From positions 372,001-436,000 of the forward strand of contig BEIE01000002.1 in the NCBI GenBank assembly GCA_002898255.1: a stretch of 64,000 nucleotides of DNA, given 5' to 3'. Origin of the DNA: a bacterium HR28 (GTDB lineage Bacteria > Chloroflexota > Chloroflexia > Thermomicrobiales > Thermomicrobiaceae). Position 1 is the first letter of the stretch. Each line of letters begins with the position of its first letter. Below, one piece after another: positions 1 through 8,388 of this stretch. The position numbers and the translations under genes were made by a program. A model generated the notes under the pieces. The model saw only the letters and a program-made list of their open reading frames with translations. It had not been told where the DNA came from and did no database searches.

Positions 1-626
1 GGCTGCGCTCGGTATGCAGAGCACGCGAGGCAGGGAGAAGCAGACTACACGATGGAAGACCGACTGCCAAACGCGCCGGTTTCCGAGGGAACGCCGGCTG
101 GTCGCACATCCGAGGGGAACTCCAAGCCTCATTCTGGACTCCCGACCGTAACTCCGCCTCGCACTCCCTCTTTCCGATGGGGTACAAGGCTGGTGGCCAG
201 CACCGATCACCGAGATCCGGCCATCCGTTTGCCCCTCACCTCCGTCTATGGTCAGGGGAACCAGCCAGGGGCAGTGACTTCAGGAACTGTTCAGCCTCCC
301 GTCGGGAAGGTGCGCCACGGGTTTCCCCTCGAAGGTCGGTCGACACCGATCTGGAACTGCGGCGTGGTGCTGGCAGCGGCAACGAGGGAGCGCTCGTTGA
401 TCGGTTTACGCGCAGTTCCGGAGGAAAATCGGCGGGAGAAGCCAATATGGCGAGATGAGGCCAGGGAGCAGACTATTGTCACGCACAGTGGCTGACGCAG
501 CACAGCTTTGTAGAGGCCCAGGGGGCAGCGTATTTGCCACGCCTGGTGGATGCCGGCAATCGAGCCGCAGCGGAAGAATGACGGTCACGGGTAGGATCGG
601 ACGTTCGCCACGCAGGAGGTGATGGT
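1..626. other. leading region without a convincing gene
   Basis: Open frames exist here on both strands, up to 147 codons, but they overlap one another, carry no recognisable domain and have low-complexity Arg/Pro/Ser-rich translations typical of GC-rich non-coding DNA. No RNA gene or clear promoter was recognised. The only solid signal is the ribosome binding site just before the gene at 627. Confidence 0.5.
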
Positions 627-1001
627 ATGACCACGCTGAAGCGGATTCAACACGTCTCGATCACAGCGCCGCTCGACGGGACGGAGACAGCACGCGCCTT
701 CTACGGTGGCGTGCTCGGGCTCCGGGAGAAACCGGTTCCGGAGAGTTTGGCTGGACTCAATATCCTGCTCTGGTTCGACGTTGGGCCAAGCGAGCTCCAC
801 ATCGTCGCCGAGGACGACGAGACGCGCGGTCGCTCACGGCGCCACATCTGTTTCGAAGTCGACGACCTCGCAGCGATCCGCGCTCGGCTTGTCGAGGCCG
901 GATATCACCCCTACGACGCGACACCAATCCCGGGACGGCCTCGCTTCTTTTGTCGCGACCCATTTGGGAACTTACTCGAGTTTATGGTCTTTGCTGAGTA
1001 G
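627..1001 (+). CDS. VOC (glyoxalase/dioxygenase-fold) family protein
   Basis: This 124-residue protein has the length of a two-module vicinal oxygen chelate domain. The first module starts with IQHVSIT and the second with RRHICFEVDD, and it ends in the usual DPFGNLLEFM motif. Candidate metal ligands are His9, His58, His73 and Glu118. Family members include glyoxalases, fosfomycin-resistance proteins and extradiol dioxygenases; the substrate cannot be told from sequence. The start is well supported by AGGAGGTGAT just upstream. The protein should be cytoplasmic. It stands alone, followed by about 420 bases without a gene. Confidence 0.85.
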   Translation: MTTLKRIQHVSITAPLDGTETARAFYGGVLGLREKPVPESLAGLNILLWFDVGPSELHIVAEDDETRGRSRRHICFEVDDLAAIRARLVEAGYHPYDATPIPGRPRFFCRDPFGNLLEFMVFAE

Positions 1002-1420
1002 TGGCCAGGGCAGGTTCTCAGCCCTGTGGTCGTCAGGAGATCATTGCGGCACAAAGGCTCCCGATGCTCGCACACGCCTGCGAGGATGCCGACCCCCGGC
1101 GACCGCACTCCATCCTGTGCGGCATCCTCGGTCATTCCTGCTCGGGCATACGAGGCCTCTCCTCGAAGCCCCGGCTCCACACAGACGCATTGCAGGGGAG
1201 AGACAAGGGGGCAAAGGGGGAAGAATCTCGGCTCCAGCGAATGTCAGCTCGGTGTCGGGCATTCCGCACCGGGCAGAGCGACGAGCTCAGCACTGCTCTG
1301 GTCCTGACACACGCCTCAGCCCGGCTTGTCAACGCGCGCCGCTCGGCCCATACTGGCAGCGGGTGCGAGGAGGCGCCGGCCAGGGTCGTCCGGCGCCATG
1401 CGTTCGTCGGGAGGTGCGCG
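1002..1420. other. intergenic region before the SDR gene
   Basis: The SDR reading frame stays open upstream to 1001, but the translated extension has no similarity to SDR N-termini and a better start lies at 1421. I see no RNA gene or strong promoter in this stretch. The ribosome binding site GGGAGGTG lies at its 3' end. Confidence 0.5.
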
Positions 1421-2212
1421 ATGGATCTTGGGCTCCGCGGGAAGGTCGCGATGGTGGCAGCAGCCAGCCAAGGGCTCGGCAAGGCCGTGGCGCTCGGCTT
1501 CGCGCGAGAGGGGGCGAACCTCGCGATCTGTAGTCGGAACGAGACAGCGCTCGAAGCGGTGGCCAAAGCCGCGCGTGAATACGGAGTGGACGCATTGGCG
1601 GTTCCGGCAGACGTGACACGCGCTGAGGACATCGCGCACTTCGTCGAGCGAACGATCTCCCACTTCGGTGGTGTCGACATCCTGGTGACGAACGCCGGAG
1701 GCCCGCCGGCTGGCACTTTCCAGGACTTTCCGGACGATACTCCCTGGCAGGCAGCGTTCGAGCTCACGCTGATGAGTGCGGTACGCTTGATCCGGGGCGT
1801 ACTACCGTCGATGCGAGCACGCGGAGGCGGCGCCATCATCGTGATGACGTCGTCCTCAATCAAGGTGCCGATTCCCAACCTCATCTTGTCCAACGTCTTC
1901 CGCGCAGGAGTGGCGGCGCTAGCGAAGACACTCGCCGAGGAACTCGCTCCATATAACATCCGCGTCAACAACGTGCTCCCCGGACGGATCGCCACCGAGC
2001 GGCTCCTCTACCTGGATCAAGTCAATGCCGAACGAGCCGGAGTGTCAGTCGAGGAAATACGCCAGCGGACAATTGCGCAGATCCCGCTGGGCCGGTACGG
2101 CGATCCGGAAGAGTTCGCTAACGCGGTCGTCTTCCTCGCCTCAGAACGCGCAAGTTACATTACTGGCGCCTCACTCCAGGTGGACGGCGGCTATATCAAG
2201 TGCATCTACTGA
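1421..2212 (+). CDS. SDR-family oxidoreductase lacking the catalytic Tyr-Lys pair
   Basis: This 263-residue protein has the classical short-chain dehydrogenase layout. The cofactor loop is ASQGLGKA (residues 15-22), NAGG lies at 91-94, the active-site strand is VMTSSS (141-146) and the C-terminus is GASLQVDGG. The start at ATG 1421 follows GGGAGGTG; a longer frame would add about 140 unrelated residues. The family places Tyr 13 residues after the catalytic Ser and Lys four later. Here those positions are Ser157 and Arg161, within LSNVFRAGVAALAK. A related group annotated as FabG-like SDRs shares this form, so it is probably a real subfamily and not a sequencing error. Conventional dehydrogenase chemistry is therefore doubtful. 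The substrate is unknown. Confidence 0.85.
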   Translation: MDLGLRGKVAMVAAASQGLGKAVALGFAREGANLAICSRNETALEAVAKAAREYGVDALAVPADVTRAEDIAHFVERTISHFGGVDILVTNAGGPPAGTFQDFPDDTPWQAAFELTLMSAVRLIRGVLPSMRARGGGAIIVMTSSSIKVPIPNLILSNVFRAGVAALAKTLAEELAPYNIRVNNVLPGRIATERLLYLDQVNAERAGVSVEEIRQRTIAQIPLGRYGDPEEFANAVVFLASERASYITGASLQVDGGYIKCIY

Positions 2213-2232
2213 GCGACGCGATTGGTCGCTCA
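2210..2232 (+). terminator. hairpin at the SDR stop codon
   Basis: An 8-bp perfect stem TGAGCGAC / GTCGCTCA with a 7-base loop begins in the SDR stop codon. No T-tract follows, so it may slow or end transcription only with help from a factor. Confidence 0.4.
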
Positions 2233-2285
2233 ACAAACCGACCAAAGGAGTGCACGGTAGCGCGAAGATGCGCTAGGGAAGAGCG

Positions 2286-2314
2286 CGTGCCCACGCTTCC
2301 TGGCAGTGGGCACG
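2286..2314. terminator. hairpin between convergent genes
   Basis: A 9-bp perfect stem CGTGCCCAC / GTGGGCACG with an 11-base loop lies between the convergent SDR and ECF genes and could serve either. It lacks a T-tract. Confidence 0.4.
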
Positions 2315-2503
2315 ACGGCGATGTGATGCACCAGAGAGTGTCCTAGGCGAAAGCCGCCGATCCCGAGCAGAGCAGCTGGTGACCGTGCGCTCGCGATATG
2401 CCTTCCTTTGTGGTTCTCACCTTGACCACGGGGCTGTCGCATCGCGCGCAGAACGTGCGCGCTGTCCTGCGCGAATTGCGGTAGAGACTGACAATGCCCC
2501 GCC

Positions 2504-5224
2504 TCAGCCCACCGGCCACAGAGGAGAACGACCAAAGCCGGCGAGCGTGGCCGCAAGGAGCAGGAACTCTGCAGCGAGGCCAGCAACGAGCACGATCCAG
2601 TCGAGTTGGCCGAGGCGGAGCTCCCCAAAACGCGGGCGGTGTCCGCGCACGCCCACACCACGAACGGTGAGAACCCAGCTGAGCTGTTGCGCCTGGCGAA
2701 ACGTTGCGGCGAGGGCAGCGGAAAGAACGGGAAGCAAGGCGCGCAGACGTGCCATCCCCCGTTCCGGGATGACCCAGCCGCGAGTCTGCAGCGCTTCGGA
2801 TGCTGTGGAGAACGTCTGAGCAAAGATGGGAATGAAACGGAGGCCAATGGTGAGCGCAAGTCCCACGCTCGCCGGAAGCCCCAGCCGGACAAGACCTTGC
2901 ACCAACGCTCGCTCACTTGTCGTTGCGACCCAGGCTAGTGCGAGCAGCGCCAGTGCGACCAGGCGGAGCGCCGCACCCACCGCGCCGAGGATGCTTGGCA
3001 GGGTAAGCACAAACGGGCCGTAAGAGACAAGGGCCGGCTCACCAGCACGATCGAAGAGGGGACGGAGCACGAGCACGAGCAGGAGGAGTGGCGCGAGCGC
3101 TCGCCAAACCGCTGTGAGTCGCGCGCGGTCGAAACCGCCACCACGCCAGAGGAGAACGTGCAACAAGGCGACTACGACCACGAGGACGAGCGGATTCTGC
3201 CAGAGGAGCAGCGGTAGCGCAGCGACGAGGACTAGCGCGAGCTTGACCCGGGGATCGAGGCGTGCCAAAGCAGGCACCGCGCGTTGGCGTCGCGGCAAGG
3301 TCGGTTCGGAGTGCGCGGATGGCGCTGTCGGCGAGCGAGCAGCTTGGGCTGGCTCAGGTGCGATAGCAGCGGATGGCGTGAGAAGCGCTGCGATGAGTTC
3401 CTCAGGCTCGAGCGCTGGCGGTAGTCCCAACGCACAACTCAGCTCGGTGACAGGAAGTGGGACGAGTCCACTCACCTCCAAAAGCTCAGCATCACCAAGA
3501 ACAACACGTGGCGGTCCTTCGGCCCGCACGATCCCCTCGCTGAGCAGGACAACGCGATGCGCACACCGTGCAACCAACCGGAGATCGTGGCTGATGAGCA
3601 GCGTACTCGCACCAGCGGCCGCACGCTCGGCGAGCAGGTGCACGAGAAGCTCACGGCCAGCTTGATCGAGAGCACTGGTCGGTTCGTCGAGGACGAGAAG
3701 CGCTGGCTCGCGCGCCACCGCTGCCGCGAGCGCAACCAACTGGCGTTGCCCGCGACTCAGGAGAGGGAGATGTCGCTCGGCAAAGGGCAAGAGGCCAAAG
3801 CGCGCGAGCGTTTCCCGGGCTCGCTGCTCGACCTCCTCGGTCGGGAGTCCAAGTTGCCGTAGCCCGAAAGAGACTTCAGCCAAGGGGGTCGCGTGAATGA
3901 GTTGGTGGTCCGGATTCTGCGCGACGTAACCGACGAAAGCAGCGAGCTGGCCGATCGTCTTCGTCCGTGTGTCCTGGCCGGTAACGAGGACGCGACCAGC
4001 AGTGGGATGGAGAGCCCCGATCACCTGCCGGGCAAGCGTGGTCTTCCCTGAGCCGTTCGGACCGACGATGGCGACCACCTCGCCGGGGGCAAGGGTGAGC
4101 TCTACATCACGTAAGACCAGCGGCCCGTTCGGATAGTGGAAAGAGAGGCGTTCGATCCGAAGGACCGGCTCAGGAGCGAGATCAGGGCCGGTCATTTGGA
4201 CGGCACCACCGCGCAGCTGGGCAGATGAACTCTGTGACAGGTCGACAGGACTCGGTTTACCCGAGTCCTGTCTCTCTCGCTCAAACGCCGTGCGCAAGTA
4301 CGCCGCGGCCTCGCTGACATGGCGGAAGAGGCGCGGCGCAGTCGACAGGCCACGCGCCCGAAGATGACGGGTCAGTGCCGCCAGCTGGGGCTCAGCGGTA
4401 CCGAGTGCGTGGAGACGTTCGAGATCGGTGAAGACTTCCGCGGGTGGAGCATCAAGGACAATCCGACCATTGGCGAGGCCGAGCACGCGCTCAACGAGCG
4501 GGAGCAGGAGATCGCTGTCACGCTCAGCGAGAACGATTGTAAGCGAGCGAACGGGATCAGCTGCCAGCGCAGCGAGCGCTTGGAGAAGTTCGCGCTTTCC
4601 GCGTGGATCCAGCTGGGTGGTTGGTTGGTCGAGCACGAGCAGTTCGGGCTGGGCTGCGAGCGCAACAGCCAGGGCGAGACGCTGCTTCTGACCGCCGGAA
4701 AGGTGCCCAGACGGCCGATCAGATTCGTGCGCTAGACCCACTGTCTCGAGCGCCCAAGCGACCCGCTGCGCGACTTCCCCCGGTGGGAGCCCGCGGAGTT
4801 CGAGCGCAAAAGCAACTTCGTCCGCTACGCTCAGCCCGATGAGATTAGCCTCCGGATCCTCGAAGACGATGCCGACCGAGCGAGCAAGTTCAGCCGGTGG
4901 AACACTGGTCGTTTCCTGACCAGCAACAACAAGCCATCCGCGCACGGTCCCACCAGTCTCATGGGGAACCAAGCCAGCAAGGGCGAGGCAGAGCGTGGTT
5001 AGACCACTCCCACTGGCACCGACCAGACCAACGACTTGTCGCGCGGGAATGGCGAAGGTGAGATCGTCAAGCGCCGTCTGTGGTTGTTCACCAGGGACAA
5101 GAGCAGGATAGCGGTAGGTGAACCCCTCAGCCCGAACGACGACGCGTGTCGCCATGCTCGGCCTGGCATCCGAGGTCGAGGCTTCTACCGGCTGGATTTC
5201 AGGATTCATTGGAAGGTTATCCAC
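2504..5224 (-). CDS. ECF transporter energizing module: ATPase-ATPase-EcfT fusion
   Basis: One 906-residue polypeptide holds two ABC ATPase domains (about 27-270 and 353-570), an Ala/Pro-rich linker near 610-645 and an EcfT-like membrane domain with several hydrophobic segments from about 655 to the end. These are the three shared parts of an energy-coupling-factor vitamin or metal importer, usually two or three separate genes. The second ATPase is intact at Walker A (Lys393), Q-loop (Gln435), Walker B (Glu513) and switch His. Its signature reads LSRGQ (488-492). The first ATPase is degenerate: Walker A Lys is Leu75, the Q-loop Gln is Glu122, the Walker B Glu is Gln200 and the switch His is Arg234. 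Its LSGGQ (175-179) is intact. The S component gene lies 67 bases upstream. The GTG start at 5224 is uncertain; ATG 5209 and ATG 5155 are alternatives. Confidence 0.9.
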   Translation of the reverse strand: MDNLPMNPEIQPVEASTSDARPSMATRVVVRAEGFTYRYPALVPGEQPQTALDDLTFAIPARQVVGLVGASGSGLTTLCLALAGLVPHETGGTVRGWLVVAGQETTSVPPAELARSVGIVFEDPEANLIGLSVADEVAFALELRGLPPGEVAQRVAWALETVGLAHESDRPSGHLSGGQKQRLALAVALAAQPELLVLDQPTTQLDPRGKRELLQALAALAADPVRSLTIVLAERDSDLLLPLVERVLGLANGRIVLDAPPAEVFTDLERLHALGTAEPQLAALTRHLRARGLSTAPRLFRHVSEAAAYLRTAFERERQDSGKPSPVDLSQSSSAQLRGGAVQMTGPDLAPEPVLRIERLSFHYPNGPLVLRDVELTLAPGEVVAIVGPNGSGKTTLARQVIGALHPTAGRVLVTGQDTRTKTIGQLAAFVGYVAQNPDHQLIHATPLAEVSFGLRQLGLPTEEVEQRARETLARFGLLPFAERHLPLLSRGQRQLVALAAAVAREPALLVLDEPTSALDQAGRELLVHLLAERAAAGASTLLISHDLRLVARCAHRVVLLSEGIVRAEGPPRVVLGDAELLEVSGLVPLPVTELSCALGLPPALEPEELIAALLTPSAAIAPEPAQAARSPTAPSAHSEPTLPRRQRAVPALARLDPRVKLALVLVAALPLLLWQNPLVLVVVVALLHVLLWRGGGFDRARLTAVWRALAPLLLLVLVLRPLFDRAGEPALVSYGPFVLTLPSILGAVGAALRLVALALLALAWVATTSERALVQGLVRLGLPASVGLALTIGLRFIPIFAQTFSTASEALQTRGWVIPERGMARLRALLPVLSAALAATFRQAQQLSWVLTVRGVGVRGHRPRFGELRLGQLDWIVLVAGLAAEFLLLAATLAGFGRSPLWPVG

Positions 5225-5291
5225 ACCAATATATGAGCAACGAGCCCGCGCTCACCGGTTCGGCGCAGAAGGTCGGCCCGCCGGCGGGTAC

Positions 5292-5852
5292 TCAGGCCTC
5301 GCGGCGGAACCGTTGCGGCTGTAGACGGGCGAGGAGCGCGGCGTAGCTCTCCCGAAAGAGGATCGTCAACGCGACACCCCCGACCGCCCCCGAGACGACC
5401 TGCCAAATATTGAAGGGCACGTTGGCCGTCGCGGTGGCGAGACCGATGCGCAGCACGGCGACTTCGTACAAGAAATACCCGACGACAATGAGAAGACCGC
5501 CAATGGTCACAGCGAGGATCATGCGCCAGATCCCGGCGCGCCAGCCGATCCAACCGGCGAGGAGGCCCTGGAGCCCATGGAGCACAAGCGTCGCCGGAGC
5601 GTACTGACCATACCCACTGGTGAGGTCAGCCAGCATCGGGCCAAGCGCTCCGCTGATGCCCCCGACGATGGGGCCGAACAGGAAAGCACCCGTATAGATG
5701 GCAATATCGCCGAGGTGAATATAGCCACTTGGGATCGGCACCTGGATGAAGCGGGTGGCCACGAAGACTACGGCGATCATCACGCCGCTTAGGGCGATGG
5801 TGAGGGGAGTGAACGCGAACCGCTGTGACTGCCCGGGTCGTCCAATCTGCAT
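5292..5852 (-). CDS. ECF transporter S component (substrate-binding membrane protein)
   Basis: This 186-residue, highly hydrophobic protein has about six membrane segments. The motif SGYIHLGD near residues 41-48, followed by GPIVGGISGALG and a conserved LADLTSGYG, matches the ECF substrate-specific component family PF07155. Members bind vitamins or precursors such as hydroxymethylpyrimidine, riboflavin or folate; sequence alone does not fix the ligand. ATG 5852 is preceded by GAGAGGAGG at ideal spacing, so the longer open frame upstream is not used. It precedes the fused ATPase/EcfT gene in the same direction, giving a complete two-gene ECF transporter. Confidence 0.85.
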   Translation of the reverse strand: MQIGRPGQSQRFAFTPLTIALSGVMIAVVFVATRFIQVPIPSGYIHLGDIAIYTGAFLFGPIVGGISGALGPMLADLTSGYGQYAPATLVLHGLQGLLAGWIGWRAGIWRMILAVTIGGLLIVVGYFLYEVAVLRIGLATATANVPFNIWQVVSGAVGGVALTILFRESYAALLARLQPQRFRREA

Positions 5853-6630
5853 GACCATCCTCCTCTCTCCAATACGGCAAGCGTGCGCGGAACGAGTATC
5901 CCGGACAACAGCCAATTGGCACCATCCAATTGAAGCGACGCCAGGAAGTTGGTTTTCGGCAAAGAACGGCGATTCGGCAGTGCTGCGCGAGAGGGCAGCG
6001 CGGCACTGTTCAGTTGCCACACAAGAGAACGAGCCGTATCCGCTGCCAGCTAACCGAACGCCAGGCCAAACAACAGGCCGCATTGGCAACCCTTGATGCA
6101 CAACCGCCTGCTCTGATGGAGCACTGCTGATACTGATACGTCACATCGTTCGGCATCATCTCCAATGCTCTTGCACCGCTCAACACTTTTCAGCGTTGTC
6201 CTTGCCCGTTTCAAGGCAGATAACCGAGTCGAAGCGGCTCGTTCCGCGCTGGAACAGGCAAGAGCAACTGCTGGTCCCAAGATGCACAGCGTTTTGTGGT
6301 GCGGGAAGAAGCCTGTTCTGCACCCTGTAGCTCATCGTTGGGATCGCTGCGAAATCCTCCCGACTGCGATTGGCCCAGTGCTGCTCACTGCCTCGCGCTT
6401 TGACCCGTTCCGCGACGAAGAGGAACCTGCATGGGAGGGAGTGAGGGAAAGTGACTTCGCACGTCCGTGATCCTGTGGCCACGGATGACGCAAAGCTCCA
6501 ACTGCCGCAAAGATGGTCAGCTGAACCTTGTCCGCAGACTTCTGGACGTGGCTCACTCATCGAGGGATATCTCGAGCAAGTCGATGAGAAGAGACGATGT
6601 GGCTCTCTGCAGTTTGGGGGTATCGATCCA
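5853..6630. other. divergent intergenic region with a strong hairpin at 5978-6008
   Basis: This 778-base gap separates the ECF operon (minus) from the ABC exporter (plus). It holds an inverted repeat with 11-base arms (CAGTGCTGCGC and GCGCGGCACTG, one G-U pair) around a 9-base loop at 5978-6008, in the presumed ECF leader. I looked for TPP, FMN and cobalamin riboswitch core motifs and did not find them. Reading frames up to 157 codons exist but look like chance frames. Confidence 0.45.
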
Positions 6631-7578
6631 GTGGCAACCGACACACCTGTCATCGTGGTCGACCGGTTGGAGCGGCGGTTCGGTCAGACCGTGGCGCTTG
6701 CCGGGATCAGTTTCCAGGTCGCTGCCGGCGAGATTGTTGGTCTGCTCGGTCATAACGGAGCAGGAAAGACAACCACGATCCGTCTCGTACTCGGTCTGCT
6801 CGCGCCCCACGGTGGAACAGTGCGCGTCTTTGGGTTCGAACCAATGGTCGATGGCGAGCGGATCCGTCAACGGACAGGTGTCGTCGGTGAGTCTCTGGGG
6901 CTCGACGAGCGCTTGACGGCACGGGAACTCTTACAGGTCTTCGCCGATCTCTACGACGTTCCGCGGGCAGTCCAGGCTCAGCGCATCGCAGCACTGTTGG
7001 AGCAGTTTGGGCTGGCCGAGGTGGCCGACCGCCGGGTGGCGACCTACAGCGCTGGGATGCGCCAGCGTCTTGCGTTGGCGCGCTGTCTTCTCCACGACCC
7101 GGAGCTCTTGCTCCTGGACGAGCCAACTGCGACGCTCGATCCGGTGGCAGCACACCACGTCCGGGAGTTAATCGCCGAGCGGCGACGCGAGGGGCGGACG
7201 ATTCTCCTGGCAACGCACAACTTGGATGAGGCGGAACGGCTCTGTGACCGCGTCGTGATTCTTGAACGCGGACGCGTGCTGGTGGAGGGACATCCACAAG
7301 AACTTGCTGCTGCACTCGGCGTTCCAGCACAGCTGGCTGTTGAAGTAGAGCCAGAACTCATCGATATCGCGATCGATGTCCTCACGCGCCGCAGTCTGGC
7401 AGCATGGGCGGAGCCGGAACCAGGGCGGATCATCGTCGAGCGGATGACGCGGCGGCAGGTTCCCGATGTTGTTGCCGCGCTCGTTGGAGCTGGCGTTCCG
7501 GTGTACGGTGTGATGCTCCGCACGCCATCGCTGGAGGACGTCTACTTGGCGTTGCACCAACGAACAGAACGGAGGTGA
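6631..7578 (+). CDS. ABC-2 type transporter, ATP-binding protein
   Basis: This 315-residue protein has Walker A GHNGAGKT (40-47, Lys46), the signature motif YSAGMRQR, Walker B LLLLDEP and switch region LLATHN. After the ATPase core is a C-terminal extension of about 90 residues, as in the DrrA/NatA/CcmA-like exporter group. It should form the ATPase of an exporter with the next gene, which starts 3 bases after its stop. I chose GTG 6631, preceded by a G-rich site. The frame is open to 6451, but the added 60 residues look non-coding. The cargo is unknown. Confidence 0.9.
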   Translation: MATDTPVIVVDRLERRFGQTVALAGISFQVAAGEIVGLLGHNGAGKTTTIRLVLGLLAPHGGTVRVFGFEPMVDGERIRQRTGVVGESLGLDERLTARELLQVFADLYDVPRAVQAQRIAALLEQFGLAEVADRRVATYSAGMRQRLALARCLLHDPELLLLDEPTATLDPVAAHHVRELIAERRREGRTILLATHNLDEAERLCDRVVILERGRVLVEGHPQELAAALGVPAQLAVEVEPELIDIAIDVLTRRSLAAWAEPEPGRIIVERMTRRQVPDVVAALVGAGVPVYGVMLRTPSLEDVYLALHQRTERR

Positions 7579-7581
7579 GGC

Positions 7582-8388
7582 GTGCACTGGCAGCGTGTCC
7601 GGGCGATCGTGCGCAAAGACCTCACAGCGGTGCGGCGAAGCCGGCCAGTGCTCGTGCCACTTGTTGTCCTACCTCTGATCTTCTTCGTCGCGATGCCGGT
7701 CGGTTTCGCGCTGATGGGGCGGTTCCTTAGCGAGGCACCAGACAGCGAACTCGAACCGCTGATTCGTGCCCTCCCTCCTTCCGACCGAGCACAGCTCGAG
7801 CGACTTGAGCCGGGACAGCAGATCGCGGTCGTGCTTCTCAGCTACCAGTTCGCACCTTTAATGCTCATTGTCCCTCTTGCTGTGGCGACTGCGATCGCCG
7901 CGGACAGTCTTGCTGGCGAGCGGGAACGGCGGACACTCGAGGCATTACTGGCAACGCCGATCCGCGACGAAGAGTTGTTCTTCGGCAAAGTCCTGGCTGC
8001 TGCGCTTCCGGCCATCGCGATCGGTTGGCTGGGTACGTTTGTCGAAGTGCTGGTAGCCATCGCTGTAACCGGTGTCGGGCCCCCACTCCTCCCGAGCGTA
8101 CCGTTGCTCATCCTCGCACTCCTCGGGGTACCAGGGGTCGCGTTCCTCGGGCTAGGAACCGTTGTGCTTATCTCGGCACGGGTGCGCGGGTTTCAGGAAG
8201 TCATGCAGCTGAGTGGGTTATTGGCAATGCCGCTCATCGGCGTCATGGTGGCACAGGCAAGCGGGCTCTTCCTGATCGACTGGCGCCTCGCACTGCTTGG
8301 CTGTGTGGTCGTCTGGGCGACGGCGTTTGGAATTTTGCGCGCTGGTCGCCGCCTCTTCCAGCGAGAAGCGCTACTCCGGCTCGGGTGA
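7582..8388 (+). CDS. ABC-2 type transporter permease
   Basis: This 268-residue membrane protein has an N-terminal RAIVRKDL segment typical of ABC-2 permeases. A first hydrophobic helix is followed by a soluble loop of roughly 70 residues (about 48-110) with a Ser/Pro/Glu-rich composition, then the conserved SLAGERERRTLEALLATPI motif and five further hydrophobic segments. That motif is the coupling region of the ABC-2/NatB-like family. It uses GTG 7582 with AACGGAGGTGAG upstream. It forms an operon with the ATPase before it and overlaps the convergent MFS gene by 18 bases at its 3' end. Confidence 0.9.
   Translation: MHWQRVRAIVRKDLTAVRRSRPVLVPLVVLPLIFFVAMPVGFALMGRFLSEAPDSELEPLIRALPPSDRAQLERLEPGQQIAVVLLSYQFAPLMLIVPLAVATAIAADSLAGERERRTLEALLATPIRDEELFFGKVLAAALPAIAIGWLGTFVEVLVAIAVTGVGPPLLPSVPLLILALLGVPGVAFLGLGTVVLISARVRGFQEVMQLSGLLAMPLIGVMVAQASGLFLIDWRLALLGCVVVWATAFGILRAGRRLFQREALLRLG

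Noticed and set aside
1132-1995. 287-codon minus-strand frame opposite the SDR gene
   Set aside because: It is a GC-rich mirror frame with Ser/Arg/Pro-rich translation. The plus strand has full SDR motifs.
5217-5225. TTATCCACA, a perfect DnaA-box match
   Set aside because: Only one copy was seen, and it lies at the start of the ECF gene. An origin needs a cluster, and none was found.
5853-6130. Riboswitch upstream of the ECF genes
   Set aside because: Core motifs of TPP, FMN and cobalamin classes were not found. Only one simple hairpin is visible.
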